A stretch of 44,754 bases of DNA from Corynebacterium provencense (GCA_900049755.1 LT160594.1:35582-80335), one strand, 5' to 3'. Positions 16,875 to 25,595 are shown, counted from the first letter of the stretch. Numbers and translations are program-made. Notes: a model not told the origin generated them from the letters alone.

Positions 16875-17741
16875 ATGACTGCACCCACCGACACGATCAC
16901 ACTCAATGACGGACACACCATCCCCCAGCTCGGACTGGGGGTGTGGGAACTGACCCCCGAGGAGGCGTACTCCTCGACCAGGGCGGCCATCGCCGCGGGC
17001 ATCCGCCACATCGACACCGCCGCCGGTTACGGCAACGAGGCCGAAGTGGGACGCGCCGTCGCGGACGCCGTCGCCGACGGCGAGGTCACCCGCGACGACC
17101 TCTTCATCACCACGAAACTGTGGAATGCCGACCAGGGCTACGATGACGCACTCGAAGCACTCGGAGTTTCCCTGGACAACCTCGGACTCGACCACGTGGA
17201 CCTCTGGCTCATCCACTGGCCCGTCGAGAAGTGGGACCGCTACGTCGACACCTGGAAGGCCTTCGTCACCGCACGGGAGGAGGGCAGGGCACGGTCCATC
17301 GGAGTCTCCAACTTCTACCCCGAGGTACTCGACGAGATCGTCCGCGCCACCGGCGTGACCCCCGCGGTCAACCAGATCGAGATCCACCCCGGATTCTCCC
17401 AGCAGGAGCAGCGGGCCGACAACCTGTCACGCGGCATCGCCACCGAATCCTGGTCCCCGCTGGGCCGGGGCGTGCTCGGACACCCGGTCATAGAGAAGAT
17501 CGCCGCGGAACACGGTGTCACCCCGGCCCAGGTCGTCATCCGCTGGCACCTCGACCAGGGGCTGATCGTGTTCCCGCGTTCCCGCCGCCCCGAAAGAGTC
17601 GCCGAGAACGCCGACGTCGCCGGGTTCAGCCTCACCCCGGACCAGGTCGAGGCCATCACCGCCATCGACGACGACCCCGACTACTCCGGCCGCATCGGCG
17701 CCGACCCCCGTGACGCGGTGTTCGGTACCCCCCTGGCCTGA
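16875..17741 (+). CDS. Aldo/keto reductase (2,5-diketo-D-gluconate reductase type)
   Basis: 288 residues. The catalytic tetrad is visible: Asp and Tyr in HIDTAAGYGNE, Lys in ITTKLWNADQG and His in LIHWPVEKW. GVSNF and the NADPH-binding VFPRSRRPERVAEN near the C-terminus complete the AKR family pattern. It would reduce aldehydes or ketones using NADPH in the cytoplasm. The upstream 150 bp is unusually AT-rich and is shared with the divergent XRE operon. Confidence 0.92.
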   Translation: MTAPTDTITLNDGHTIPQLGLGVWELTPEEAYSSTRAAIAAGIRHIDTAAGYGNEAEVGRAVADAVADGEVTRDDLFITTKLWNADQGYDDALEALGVSLDNLGLDHVDLWLIHWPVEKWDRYVDTWKAFVTAREEGRARSIGVSNFYPEVLDEIVRATGVTPAVNQIEIHPGFSQQEQRADNLSRGIATESWSPLGRGVLGHPVIEKIAAEHGVTPAQVVIRWHLDQGLIVFPRSRRPERVAENADVAGFSLTPDQVEAITAIDDDPDYSGRIGADPRDAVFGTPLA

Positions 17742-17767
17742 GCAGAGGACCCGCCCGGACCGGAAGT

Positions 17768-17824
17768 GGCACGGGCAGGAGAGGCCCGGGTCGGACAGGC
17801 ACGGGCAGGAGAGGCCCGGGTCGG
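17768..17824 (+). repeat. 30-bp tandem duplication
   Basis: A 27-bp block beginning GGCACGGGCAGGAGAGG occurs at 17768-17794 and again at 17798-17824, giving a period of 30 bp, in the gap after the aldo/keto reductase. Confidence 0.8.
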
Positions 17825-17872
17825 GGGACGGCAGCACACCTGCACGACACGCGTTCGTGACACACCGTCGAA

Positions 17873-17898
17873 GCACGCCGTCACAGCACGCCGTCACA
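17873..17898 (+). repeat. 13-bp tandem duplication before the enoyl-CoA hydratase gene
   Basis: GCACGCCGTCACA occurs twice in tandem, ending 13 bp before the start codon at 17911. Confidence 0.75.
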
Positions 17899-17910
17899 AG
17901 GTGAGAGACA

Positions 17911-18645
17911 ATGGTCCCCATGACTCGAGACGTGCTGAAGTCGGAGACCGACGGACCGGTGACCCTGGTGACCCTGACCCGGCCGGAGCGCAGGAACGCC
18001 CTGGACGCGGAGGTCTGCACCGCCGTCACAGCGGCCCTGTCCGGCACCGGGCCCGGTACCCGGGCGGTCCTGCTCCGCGGAGAAGGGCCTGCCTTCTGCG
18101 CCGGGGCGAACCTCAACGGAGGGGTCTACGAGGACGATTTCTTCACCGCACTGGAGAAAATGCTGACCACCGTCACCGAACTGCCGGTGCCCGTGATCGC
18201 CGACATCCAGGGCCCGGCGGTCGGAGCCGGCTGCCAGCTCGCACTCGCCTGCGACCTGCGGGTGACAGGACCGGGCGCACAGCTGTGGATTCCCGCGGTG
18301 GACCACGGGTTCGCCCTTGACCCCTGGACGGTCTCCCGTGCGGTCGAACTGCTCGGAGGGTCCGTCGCCCGCAACATGCTCATCGCGGGCGAGAGGATCG
18401 GAGCCAGGGAGATCACGGCCACCGGCTTCGCCACCCGGGCCGGGACCCCCGGGGACGCCCTGGCCTTTGCCCGGGAGGTCGCCGCCCAGGCACCCCTGGC
18501 GACAGCCTGGTTCAAGAAGGCCCTGAACCGTCCGGGTGACCCCGCACTGGCCCGGGAGGCCGCAGCCTGCTGGTCCAGCAGGGACGTGAAAGAGGCGCGG
18601 GAGGCACGCGCCGGACACCGGGCGCCGGTTTTCGAGGGAAGGTAG
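17911..18645 (+). CDS. Enoyl-CoA hydratase/isomerase family protein
   Basis: 244 residues with the crotonase fold: LTRPERRNALDAE, the oxyanion-hole segments GPAFCAGANL and IQGPAVGAGCQLALACDLR, and LAFAREVAAQAP near the end. The two glutamates that activate water in true hydratases are not both in their usual places (the second region reads VDHGFALDPWTV), so it may be a non-hydratase member such as mycobacterial EchA6. ATG 17911 follows AAGGTGAG by 8 nt; ATG 17920 is an alternative. The CtpE-like gene starts 5 bp after its stop. Confidence 0.82.
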   Translation: MVPMTRDVLKSETDGPVTLVTLTRPERRNALDAEVCTAVTAALSGTGPGTRAVLLRGEGPAFCAGANLNGGVYEDDFFTALEKMLTTVTELPVPVIADIQGPAVGAGCQLALACDLRVTGPGAQLWIPAVDHGFALDPWTVSRAVELLGGSVARNMLIAGERIGAREITATGFATRAGTPGDALAFAREVAAQAPLATAWFKKALNRPGDPALAREAAACWSSRDVKEAREARAGHRAPVFEGR

Positions 18646-18650
18646 GCACC

Positions 18651-21089
18651 GTGGCGGACACACCGGAGAACACGACCGGGAACACGACCGGGAACGCGAC
18701 CGGAAACCAGGCAGAGAGCACGGGTGCTCCGGCGCTCACCGGCCTGACCTCCGCAGAGGTGGAGAGACTCACCAGGCAGGGGCGCGCCAACGTCACCGGC
18801 CGCGGTACGGGCCGCAGTGTCGGACAGATCATCAGGGCGAACGTCTTCACCCGGGTCAACGCCATCCTCGGCGTCCTGTGCGCGATTGTCCTGTCCACCG
18901 GGTCGGTGATCAACGCGGCCTTCGGCCTGCTGATCATCGCGAACTCCGCGATCGGTGTGATCCAGGAACTTCGCGCGCGCCGGACCCTGGACAACCTGAA
19001 GATCGTGGGCGAGACCCTCCCGACAGTCATCCGTGACGGTGAGCGGGTCACCGTCCACCAGACCGAGGTCGTCGAGGGGGACCTGGTCGTCCTCCACTCC
19101 GGTGACGAGATCGTGGTGGACGGACCGGTGGTCTCCGGGGCAATGTCCGTTGACGAGTCCCAGCTCACCGGGGAGTCGGACCCGGTGCACAAGGAGGAGG
19201 GGGAGGAGCTGCGTTCGGGCTCCTTCGTGACCTCCGGTCATGCGGTCTACCGGGCGGAGAAGGTCGGCACACAGGCCTATGCGGCGCAGCTCGCGGCGAA
19301 GGCCAGCGAGTTCTCGTTGACGGATTCGGTGCTGATGAACGGGATCAACAGCATCCTCAAGGTCATCACCTGGCTGCTGATCCCCACCGGCATCCTGACG
19401 ATCTGGACCCAGCTCGCCCGTTCCGGAACCGACCTGAAGGAGTCGATCCTGTCCATGGCCGCGGCGATCGTGCCGATGGTTCCGGAGGGCCTGGTGCTGA
19501 TGACATCCATCGCCTTCGCCGCCGGAGTGATACGCCTGGGACGTTACAAGGCACTCGTCAATGAACTGGTCGCCATCGAGGGACTGGCCCGGGTCGACAC
19601 GGTGTGCACGGACAAGACCGGGACGCTGACGACCAATGAGATGGAACTGGACGCCGTGTGCGCGGCTGACGGCTCCACTGCGCCGGACAGGGCGCGGGAG
19701 GTGCTGGGCCGGCTCGTCGCCTCCCAGGAGGACCGGAATGCCACGGCTGCGGCGATTCTCGCGGCGATGCCGGACGCGCAGCCGTTCCCGGACTCCGCCG
19801 AGATCCCGTTCAACTCCCGCTACAAGTTCTCCGGGGTGAGAACCTCCGGTGACGCGTGGATCCTGGGTGCCCCGGACGTCCTTCTGGAGCAGGACGGGAC
19901 TGCGGCGCGGACGGCGAAGCGTCTCGGTGACCGGGGGCTGCGCGTCCTCGCTTTCGGCCGGGTCGACGGTGACCTGGCGGTACCGGGGGAGGACGCCACG
20001 ATGCAGGACGCCCCGGTGCTGGAGGACCCCTGCCTGGTGACCCTGCGCCAGCAGCTGCGGCCGGATGCGCGTGAGACCCTGGACTTCTTCGCGGCCCAGA
20101 ATGTCGACCTCAAGATCATCTCCGGGGACAACCCGGACTCGGTCAAGGCGGTGGCGGCCGGGGCGACGGACAGGGAGCTCGTCGCCGTGGACGCCAGGAG
20201 CCTGGTGGGACTCCCCGAAGATCAGTTCGACGCGGAGATCGCCCGGGCCAATGTCTTCGGTCGGGTGAGTCCGGAACAGAAGCAGGAGATGGTCGAGTCC
20301 CTGCACCGCGCCGGGCGCACTGTCGCGATGACGGGGGACGGGGTCAACGATGTCCTGGCACTGAAGAAGGCCGACATCGGGGTGGCGATGGGGTCAGGGT
20401 CTCCCGCGACACGGTCGGTGGCGCAGCTGGTGCTGCTGACGAACCGTTTCTCGGCTCTGCCCCGTGTCGTCGCCGAGGGACGTCGGGTGATCGGGAACAT
20501 CGAACGGGTGGCGAACCTGTTCCTGACGAAGACCGTGTATTCGGTGGTGCTGGCTCTGGTGGTCGGCGTCCTCGGCATCTCTTTCCCGTTCCAGCCGATC
20601 CATGTGACGATCACCGGGTGGTTCACCATCGGGATCCCGGCTTTCGTCCTGTCCCTGGCTCCGAACACGGAACGGCCGAAGGACGGTTTCGTCCGCCGGG
20701 TGCTGTCTCTGGCGTTGCCCTCGGGACTGCTGATCGGGGGGATCGCGGTGGGGATGTGGATCGCGGTCTACCCGGGCGGCGATGCCCCCGCCCTTGAGCG
20801 GGACCGGGCGGGTACCGCGGTGCTGCTGGCCCTGATCATCATGGGCCTGTGGGTGCTGGGGATCGTGGCCCGTCCGCTGGTGTGGTGGAAGGTCCTGCTG
20901 TTGTGCGGGTGTGTGCTCGGGTACGTGGTGATCTTCACCGTCCCCTTCCTGCGTGACCTTGTGCTGCTGGAGCCGGGGGACACCGGTCTGATGACCGTGG
21001 GTGCGGTCGTGGGCGTCTGCGGTGCCGCTGTCATCGAGGTGGTTCACCGGGTACTGCGTGCTGTGGCCGCCCGCCGCAACGGAAAGTAA
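18651..21089 (+). CDS. P-type cation ATPase, CtpE-like
   Basis: 812 residues. The actuator motif is SQLTGESDPV, the phosphorylation loop CTDKTGTLTTNE carries the catalytic Asp, and the hinge is AMTGDGVNDVLALKKADIGVAMG. The PMVPEGLVLMTSIAFA helix has the P-E-G-L signature of CtpE and related Ca-type pumps rather than the CPC of heavy-metal pumps. In mycobacteria CtpE takes up calcium; calcium as substrate here is inferred. The GTG start follows GAGGGAAGG. The N-terminus contains a 12-bp DNA repeat coding Asn-Thr-Thr-Gly units. Confidence 0.88.
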   Translation: MADTPENTTGNTTGNATGNQAESTGAPALTGLTSAEVERLTRQGRANVTGRGTGRSVGQIIRANVFTRVNAILGVLCAIVLSTGSVINAAFGLLIIANSAIGVIQELRARRTLDNLKIVGETLPTVIRDGERVTVHQTEVVEGDLVVLHSGDEIVVDGPVVSGAMSVDESQLTGESDPVHKEEGEELRSGSFVTSGHAVYRAEKVGTQAYAAQLAAKASEFSLTDSVLMNGINSILKVITWLLIPTGILTIWTQLARSGTDLKESILSMAAAIVPMVPEGLVLMTSIAFAAGVIRLGRYKALVNELVAIEGLARVDTVCTDKTGTLTTNEMELDAVCAADGSTAPDRAREVLGRLVASQEDRNATAAAILAAMPDAQPFPDSAEIPFNSRYKFSGVRTSGDAWILGAPDVLLEQDGTAARTAKRLGDRGLRVLAFGRVDGDLAVPGEDATMQDAPVLEDPCLVTLRQQLRPDARETLDFFAAQNVDLKIISGDNPDSVKAVAAGATDRELVAVDARSLVGLPEDQFDAEIARANVFGRVSPEQKQEMVESLHRAGRTVAMTGDGVNDVLALKKADIGVAMGSGSPATRSVAQLVLLTNRFSALPRVVAEGRRVIGNIERVANLFLTKTVYSVVLALVVGVLGISFPFQPIHVTITGWFTIGIPAFVLSLAPNTERPKDGFVRRVLSLALPSGLLIGGIAVGMWIAVYPGGDAPALERDRAGTAVLLALIIMGLWVLGIVARPLVWWKVLLLCGCVLGYVVIFTVPFLRDLVLLEPGDTGLMTVGAVVGVCGAAVIEVVHRVLRAVAARRNGK

Positions 21090-21124
21090 TTGACGCGTCA
21101 ACTAGATGGGTCCATAATGGAACC
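21090..21124 (+). promoter_or_regulatory. Leaderless promoter with palindromic operator of the LLM operon
   Basis: TTGACG (21090-21095), a 17-bp spacer and CATAAT (21113-21118) place transcription start at 21125, the A of the ATG. The -35 box is embedded in the perfect 12-bp palindrome TTGACGCGTCAA (21090-21101), which should be a repressor or activator site. Confidence 0.7.
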
Positions 21125-22303
21125 ATGGAATTCGGAATCTTCACCATCGGCGACGTCACCACCGACCCCACCACCGGTGTCACGCCCACCGAACACGAGC
21201 GCATCACCGCGACGGTCGAGTACGCGCAGAAGGCGGAAGAGGTCGGACTGGACGTCTTCGCCACCGGTGAACACCACAATCCACCGTTCGCGGCACCGGC
21301 GAATCCCCCGGTTCTGCTGTCCTACCTGGCCGCACGGACCAGCCGGATCCGTTTCTCCACCGCCACCACCCTCATCACCACGAATGACCCCGTCCGCCTG
21401 GCGGAGGACTACGCCTACGCCCAGCACCTCGCCGGAGGACGCCTCGACCTCATGCTGGGACGGGGCAACACAGGACCGGTGTACCCGTGGTTCGGGGCCG
21501 ACATCCGCCAGGGAATAGCCCTGGCAGTCGAGAAGTACCACCTGCTCAGAACCCTGTGGCGCAAGGAGAACGTCGACTGGAGGGGCGAGTTCCGCACGCC
21601 CCTGCAGGGGTTCACGTCGACCCCGCGGCCCCTGGACGACACCCCGCCGTTCGTGTGGCACGGTTCCATCCGTTCCCCGGAGATCGCAGAGCAGGCCGCC
21701 TACTACGGTGACGGCTTCTTCCACAACAACATCTTCTGGAACATCGAACACACCCAGCACATGGTGAGGCTCTACCGTCAACGGTACGAACACTACGGTC
21801 ACGGAGCGGCCGACCAGGCCGTCGTCGGCCTCGGAGGGCAGGTGTTCATCGGGGAGACGACGCAACAGGCGGAGAAGTTCTTCCGGCCCTACTTCGACAA
21901 CGCGCCCGTCTACGGTCACGGCCCGTCGATGGAGGAGTTCACGAAGATGACACCCCTGACCGTCGGGACCGTCGACCAGGTCATCGACCGTTACCTCGGC
22001 TACGCAGACAAGGTCGGCGACTACCAGCGCCAGCTGTTCCTCGTCGACCACGCCGGACTGCCGAAGGAGGTCGTCCTCGAACAGATCGAGATTCTCGGCC
22101 GCGAGGTCGTCCCGGTGCTCCGGCGAGAACTCGAGGCACGGCGTCCCGCTCATGTCCCCTCGGATCCTCCGACGCACGAGTCGCTGGTCAGGGAGGGTAA
22201 GGACGCCCCGATCCACCTCATCGAACCCGCGGGGAAGACGGCGGACACAACCGGTGCAGCAGGAGCGGCCGGAAAAGCCGGCGCTGCAGAGGAGCAGAAG
22301 TGA
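21125..22303 (+). CDS. LLM-class flavin monooxygenase (CE1758 family)
   Basis: 392 residues. The luciferase-like TIM barrel is clear: MEFGIFTIGDV, LDVFATGEHHNPPFAAPANP, TRIRF-like strand, ALVEDYAYAQHLAGGRLDLM-like region and LGRGNTGPVYPWFG. It uses reduced FMN and oxygen; the substrate is unknown. The family is named after C. efficiens CE1758 and regularly occurs with an FMN reductase. The last 25 residues are a repeat-built Ala/Gly/Thr tail (TGAAGAAGKAGAAEEQK) that is probably disordered. The ATG coincides with the predicted transcription start. The stop codon shares one base with the next gene's ATG. Confidence 0.9.
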   Translation: MEFGIFTIGDVTTDPTTGVTPTEHERITATVEYAQKAEEVGLDVFATGEHHNPPFAAPANPPVLLSYLAARTSRIRFSTATTLITTNDPVRLAEDYAYAQHLAGGRLDLMLGRGNTGPVYPWFGADIRQGIALAVEKYHLLRTLWRKENVDWRGEFRTPLQGFTSTPRPLDDTPPFVWHGSIRSPEIAEQAAYYGDGFFHNNIFWNIEHTQHMVRLYRQRYEHYGHGAADQAVVGLGGQVFIGETTQQAEKFFRPYFDNAPVYGHGPSMEEFTKMTPLTVGTVDQVIDRYLGYADKVGDYQRQLFLVDHAGLPKEVVLEQIEILGREVVPVLRRELEARRPAHVPSDPPTHESLVREGKDAPIHLIEPAGKTADTTGAAGAAGKAGAAEEQK

Positions 22304-23010
22304 TGAAGAGCCTTGTGATCGTCAACGCCGGTCTCGGCGACCCGTCCACCACGCGCCAGGTCGCCGAGCGGGTCGGGGACGCCGTCGTGCGCCGGGTCAC
22401 GGCGGCAGGTGAGGGGCTGGAGGTCCGTCGGATCGACCTGCGCGACCTCGCCTCCGACCTGGCCACGTACATGACCACCTACATTCCCTCGGAGGCCCTG
22501 GACCGGGCCAGGCGCACCGTCTCCGCCGCGGACGGGCTGATCGTGGCGACCCCGGTGTTCCAGGGCAGCTACTCGGGCCTGTTCAAGATGTTCTTCGACA
22601 CCCTGGAGATGCGTTCCCTCGAAGAGGTGCCGGTGACGATGGTCGCCACCGCGGGGACTGCCCGGCATTCGATGGTGCTCGACTACGCGGTACGGCCGCT
22701 GCTGTCGTTCCTCCACGCCCTGGTGCTGCCGACCGGAGTGTTCGCGGACACCGCCGAATTCGGTGCGGACAGCGGACTGTCCGCCCGTATCGAGCGGGCC
22801 GCGGGCGAACTCGCCCGCCAACTCACGGCTGTCCGGGGAGTCCGCGGGTTCACGGGTGACAGTGGTGCACCGGACGGGGCAGCCTCCGCCGGAAAGCCCC
22901 GGAATTCCCGTCCGGTGGCGGGGGAGGCGCTGCAGGGGGACGGAGGGGCGGACTTCCGCGTCCCGGAAGGTGGTTTCGCCTCCCTGCTCGCCGGTCACAG
23001 CGGCTCCTGA
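22303..23010 (+). CDS. NAD(P)H-dependent FMN reductase (CE1759 family)
   Basis: 235 residues. The flavodoxin-like NADPH-FMN reductase domain covers residues 1-180: KSLVIVNAGLGDPSTT (phosphate loop), DGLIVATPVFQGSYSGLFKMF and VPVTMVATAGTARHSMVLD. It would supply reduced FMN to the monooxygenase encoded just upstream. ATG 22303 overlaps that gene's TGA by one base, with GGAG 9 nt upstream. The C-terminal 55 residues are poorly conserved and rich in Gly. Confidence 0.9.
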   Translation: MKSLVIVNAGLGDPSTTRQVAERVGDAVVRRVTAAGEGLEVRRIDLRDLASDLATYMTTYIPSEALDRARRTVSAADGLIVATPVFQGSYSGLFKMFFDTLEMRSLEEVPVTMVATAGTARHSMVLDYAVRPLLSFLHALVLPTGVFADTAEFGADSGLSARIERAAGELARQLTAVRGVRGFTGDSGAPDGAASAGKPRNSRPVAGEALQGDGGADFRVPEGGFASLLAGHSGS

Positions 23011-23032
23011 CCTGCAGTGACGGTCTGTATTG

Positions 23033-23105
23033 TGCCCCAGGGCAGATTCGAACTGCCGACACCCGCTTTAGGAGAGCGGTGCTCTATCCCCTGAGCTACT
23101 GGGGC
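23033..23105 (-). tRNA. tRNA-Arg (anticodon CCT)
   Basis: On the minus strand the acceptor arm GCCCCAG/CTGGGGC closes a cloverleaf with D arm TAGCTCAGGGGATAGAGCA, anticodon stem CCGCT/AGCGG with loop CTCCTAA (anticodon CCT) and T arm with GTTCGAATC. It is 73 nt long, the discriminator base is A, and the CCA end is not encoded. It reads AGG arginine codons. Confidence 0.95.
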
Positions 23106-23140
23106 GCACCGTGACAGTGTAGCGTGTGCCTGCCACGGGC

Positions 23141-23171
23141 AAAAAGCGCACCCCGCTTTAGGGAGCCGGGG
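23141..23171 (-). terminator. Probable terminator of the mctC operon
   Basis: On the minus strand CCCCG (23171-23167) pairs with CGGGG (23155-23151), and a TTTTT run follows at 23145-23141. The loop sequence resembles the anticodon arm of the neighbouring tRNA-Arg. Confidence 0.5.
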
Positions 23172-23185
23172 CACGTGATCCGGTT

Positions 23186-24802
23186 CTAGTGCTGGACCGG
23201 AGCTTCGACTCCGACACCGGTCAGCGAGCGGACCTCCATCTCCGCCTGCAGGGCCTCCTTGTGGTCCGGCTTGCCGAGGTAGGTACCGAGGACGGCGAGG
23301 AGGAATCCGACGGGGATGGAGATGAGCCCCGGGTTGGTCAGGGGGAACCAGGAGAAGTCCACGCCGGAGATCATCGAGTCCTTGGCGCCGGAGACGGCGG
23401 GGGAGAAGATGAGCAGGACGAGGGCGGAGATCAGACCACCGTAGGTCGACCAGACGGCACCGGTGGTGTTGAACCTCTTCCAGTACAGCGAGAACAGGAT
23501 GGTCGGGAGGTTGGCCGAGGCGGCGACACAGAACGCGAGGGAGACGAGGAAGGCGACGTTCTGGTCCATGGCCAGGATTCCGAGGACGATGGAGATGACG
23601 CCGAGAACCACCACCGTGATCTTCGATACCCTCACCTGCTCTTCTTCCGTGGACTCACCACGCCGTATGACCGAGTGGTACAGGTCGTGCGCCACCGAGG
23701 CTGAGGCGGTGATCGCCAGGCCGGCGACGACGGCGAGCACGGTGGCGAAGGCGACGGCGGAGATCAGCGCCATGAACACCGGTCCTGCGAGTTCGAGGGC
23801 CAGCAGTGGTGCGGCGGAGTTGGCGCCGCCGGCGGAGTTCGAGATCCGTTCCGGTCCGACGTAGGCTGCGGCGGCGTATCCGACGACGAGGGTCATGAGG
23901 TAGAACACGCCGATGAGGACGATGGCGGAGACCACGGACTTACGGGCTTCCCGGGCTGTGGGGACCGTGTAGAAGCGCATGAGGACGTGGGGGAGGCCGG
24001 CGACGCCGAGGCAGAGTGCGAGTCCGAGGGAGATGAAGTCGAGCTTGTGGGCGGTGTCCACCCCGTACTTCATGCCGGGGTCGAGGATGGCGGTGTCCCC
24101 GCCGTGCATTTCGACGGCCTTGTCCAGCAGGTGGGAGAAGTTGCCGCGGTAGGCGGCGAAGACGATGACGACCATGATGAAGACGCCGGCGATGAGGAGC
24201 ACGGCCTTGATCATCTGGACATAGGTGGTGCCCTTCATTCCGCCGATGAGGACGTAGGCGATCATGACGACGCCGACGATGGCGATGACCAGGGCCTGCC
24301 CGCCCTTGTTGTGGATGTCGAGGAGGGTGGAGACCAGTGCACCGGCTCCGGCCATCTGTGCGATGAGGTAGAACAGGGTGACACCCAGGGTGGCGAAGGA
24401 TGCGGCCAGGCGGACGGGGCGCTGCTTGAGCCGGAACGACAGGACGTCCGCCATGGTGAACTTGCCTGTGTTGCGCAGCGGCTCGGCGACGAGGAGGAGG
24501 GCGATGACCCATGCCACGAAGAAGCCGATCGAGTACAGGAATCCGTCGTAGCCGGTGAGTGCGACGGAGCCGACGATGCCGAGGAAGGACGCCGCCGAAA
24601 GATAGTCGCCCGCGATGGCCAGACCGTTCTGGGTTCCGGAGAAGCTGGCGCCGCCGGTGTAGAAGTCGGACGCCGTGGAGGTCTTCTTGCCGACCCTGGT
24701 GACGATGGTCATCGTCACCACGATGAACGCGACGAAGATGATGATGTTGAGGACGGGGTTTCCGGCTTCCGAACTGGAGGCCGCGAGGTATGTCGTGGTC
24801 AT
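23186..24802 (-). CDS. mctC: Monocarboxylate/cation symporter, MctC-like
   Basis: 538 residues with about 13 hydrophobic segments. Motifs of the sodium:solute symporter family are clear: DFYTGGASFSGTQNGLAIAGDYLSAASFLG, GGMKGTTYVQMIKAVLL, LCLGVAGLPHVLMRFYTVP and AFATVLAVVAGLAITASA. In C. glutamicum the orthologous locus (a DUF485 gene followed by mctC) takes up pyruvate, acetate and propionate; the shared neighbourhood supports the same role. A 9-bp gap separates it from the upstream DUF485 gene. Confidence 0.92.
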   Translation of the reverse strand: MTTTYLAASSSEAGNPVLNIIIFVAFIVVTMTIVTRVGKKTSTASDFYTGGASFSGTQNGLAIAGDYLSAASFLGIVGSVALTGYDGFLYSIGFFVAWVIALLLVAEPLRNTGKFTMADVLSFRLKQRPVRLAASFATLGVTLFYLIAQMAGAGALVSTLLDIHNKGGQALVIAIVGVVMIAYVLIGGMKGTTYVQMIKAVLLIAGVFIMVVIVFAAYRGNFSHLLDKAVEMHGGDTAILDPGMKYGVDTAHKLDFISLGLALCLGVAGLPHVLMRFYTVPTAREARKSVVSAIVLIGVFYLMTLVVGYAAAAYVGPERISNSAGGANSAAPLLALELAGPVFMALISAVAFATVLAVVAGLAITASASVAHDLYHSVIRRGESTEEEQVRVSKITVVVLGVISIVLGILAMDQNVAFLVSLAFCVAASANLPTILFSLYWKRFNTTGAVWSTYGGLISALVLLIFSPAVSGAKDSMISGVDFSWFPLTNPGLISIPVGFLLAVLGTYLGKPDHKEALQAEMEVRSLTGVGVEAPVQH

Positions 24803-24811
24803 GGTGCTCCC

Positions 24812-25174
24812 TTAGACGGTGCGGGTGTCGGAGTACGGGCCGGTGTGTTCGAGACGGTTGCGGATGTCCGCGGTGAGAGGTTCGAGCTCACGGTCGGCGT
24901 ACTTCACGTACGCCCAGGTGATGACGAAGGTCGTCAGGAACTGCAGCAGACCGAAGACCAGTCCGACGTTGATGTTCCCCCAGAGCTTGTGGGAGAAGAA
25001 GTCCGGGAGGAACATCGCGGTGACGATGTACACGACGAACCACAGGATGGCTGCGATGGTGACCGGGAAGGTGAAACTGCGCCGCTTGGTGCGGAGCTCC
25101 TGGAACTCGGCGCTCTGCTGTGCCGCGATGAACTCCTCGGCTGTCGGTGTGTGCCGGGGGTCGGGTGTCGACAT
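24812..25174 (-). CDS. DUF485 membrane protein, partner of MctC
   Basis: 120 residues with two transmembrane segments. FQELRTKRRSFTFPVTIAAILWFVV-type sequence and INVGLVFGLLQFLTTFVITWAYV are the DUF485 hallmark. Proteins of this family are encoded just before acetate/monocarboxylate symporters and are thought to be their accessory subunits. ATG 25174 follows AAAGGGAG; longer frames upstream lack family sequence. It is the first gene of the mctC operon. Confidence 0.9.
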   Translation of the reverse strand: MSTPDPRHTPTAEEFIAAQQSAEFQELRTKRRSFTFPVTIAAILWFVVYIVTAMFLPDFFSHKLWGNINVGLVFGLLQFLTTFVITWAYVKYADRELEPLTADIRNRLEHTGPYSDTRTV

Positions 25175-25264
25175 GGGCTCCCTTTCGTGTTCGGTGATCC
25201 CTGTGAAAACGGATATCGAGCATGTCGCGGGCAACGGGACCGGATATGGACCGGTCCGACCGTC

Positions 25265-25280
25265 AGTGACAGGAGTCACA
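25265..25280. promoter_or_regulatory. Candidate GlxR site in the mctC leader
   Basis: AGTGACAGGAGTCACA carries GTGA-N6-TCAC and matches 9 of 12 defined GlxR positions. It lies just downstream of the predicted transcription start, so binding would repress. Confidence 0.5.
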
Positions 25281-25301
25281 GGCGTGCCGCGGATGGGAGC
25301 C

Positions 25302-25331
25302 AAGTTACAGAAGTGTGCGAAGTCTTTTCAA
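25302..25331 (-). promoter_or_regulatory. Promoter of the DUF485-mctC operon
   Basis: On the minus strand TTGAAA (25331-25326), an 18-bp spacer and TAACTT (25307-25302) form a good promoter; transcription would start near 25295, about 120 nt before the ATG. Confidence 0.55.
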
Positions 25332-25390
25332 TGTTGAATTCAAATGGGTGGCCCCGTCCGCGTGCTCTACCCCCAGCCGTGTGGCTGACG

Positions 25391-25432
25391 TGCAGGGACA
25401 CCGGATACACAGGGGGTGACTGCAGGGACACC
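25391..25432 (+). repeat. 12-bp direct repeat with 30-bp period
   Basis: TGCAGGGACACC occurs at 25391-25402 and 25421-25432 in the gap between the mctC operon promoter and a small possible ORF. Confidence 0.6.
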
Positions 25433-25479
25433 TGCAGAGGTAGGACCAAATGGGCAGGAACGAAGATAGTGTCTTAAAC

Positions 25480-25593
25480 ATGCGCAACCCCGCCCGGGCA
25501 GTTTCGAGGACCGCCGGAGCGGCGGTATCCCGGCTCTGCCGGTGCGGGGGAGCGGTGGGAAAGCGGTGCAGGGGGCCGGTGTCAGGCCTGTGA
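25480..25593 (+). CDS. Possible small leaderless ORF (37 codons)
   Basis: ATG at 25480 opens a 37-residue frame with four cysteines (SRLCRCGGAVGKRCRG) and many Arg. TAGTGT at 25467-25472 lies 7 nt upstream, the leaderless arrangement used elsewhere in the window. No family is recognised and there is no ribosome site. It converges with the mycoredoxin gene (2-bp gap). It may be chance. Confidence 0.3.
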   Translation: MRNPARAVSRTAGAAVSRLCRCGGAVGKRCRGPVSGL

Positions 25594-25595
25594 CG

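Noticed and set aside
18126..20306. 726-codon minus-strand frame opposite the enoyl-CoA hydratase and CtpE genes
   Set aside because: Crosses two real genes in antisense; the composition is that of a shadow frame.
23033..23172. Prophage or integrative element at the tRNA-Arg gene
   Set aside because: No integrase, no second tRNA 3' end copy and no foreign genes adjacent; only an anticodon-arm-like 11-mer repeat is present.
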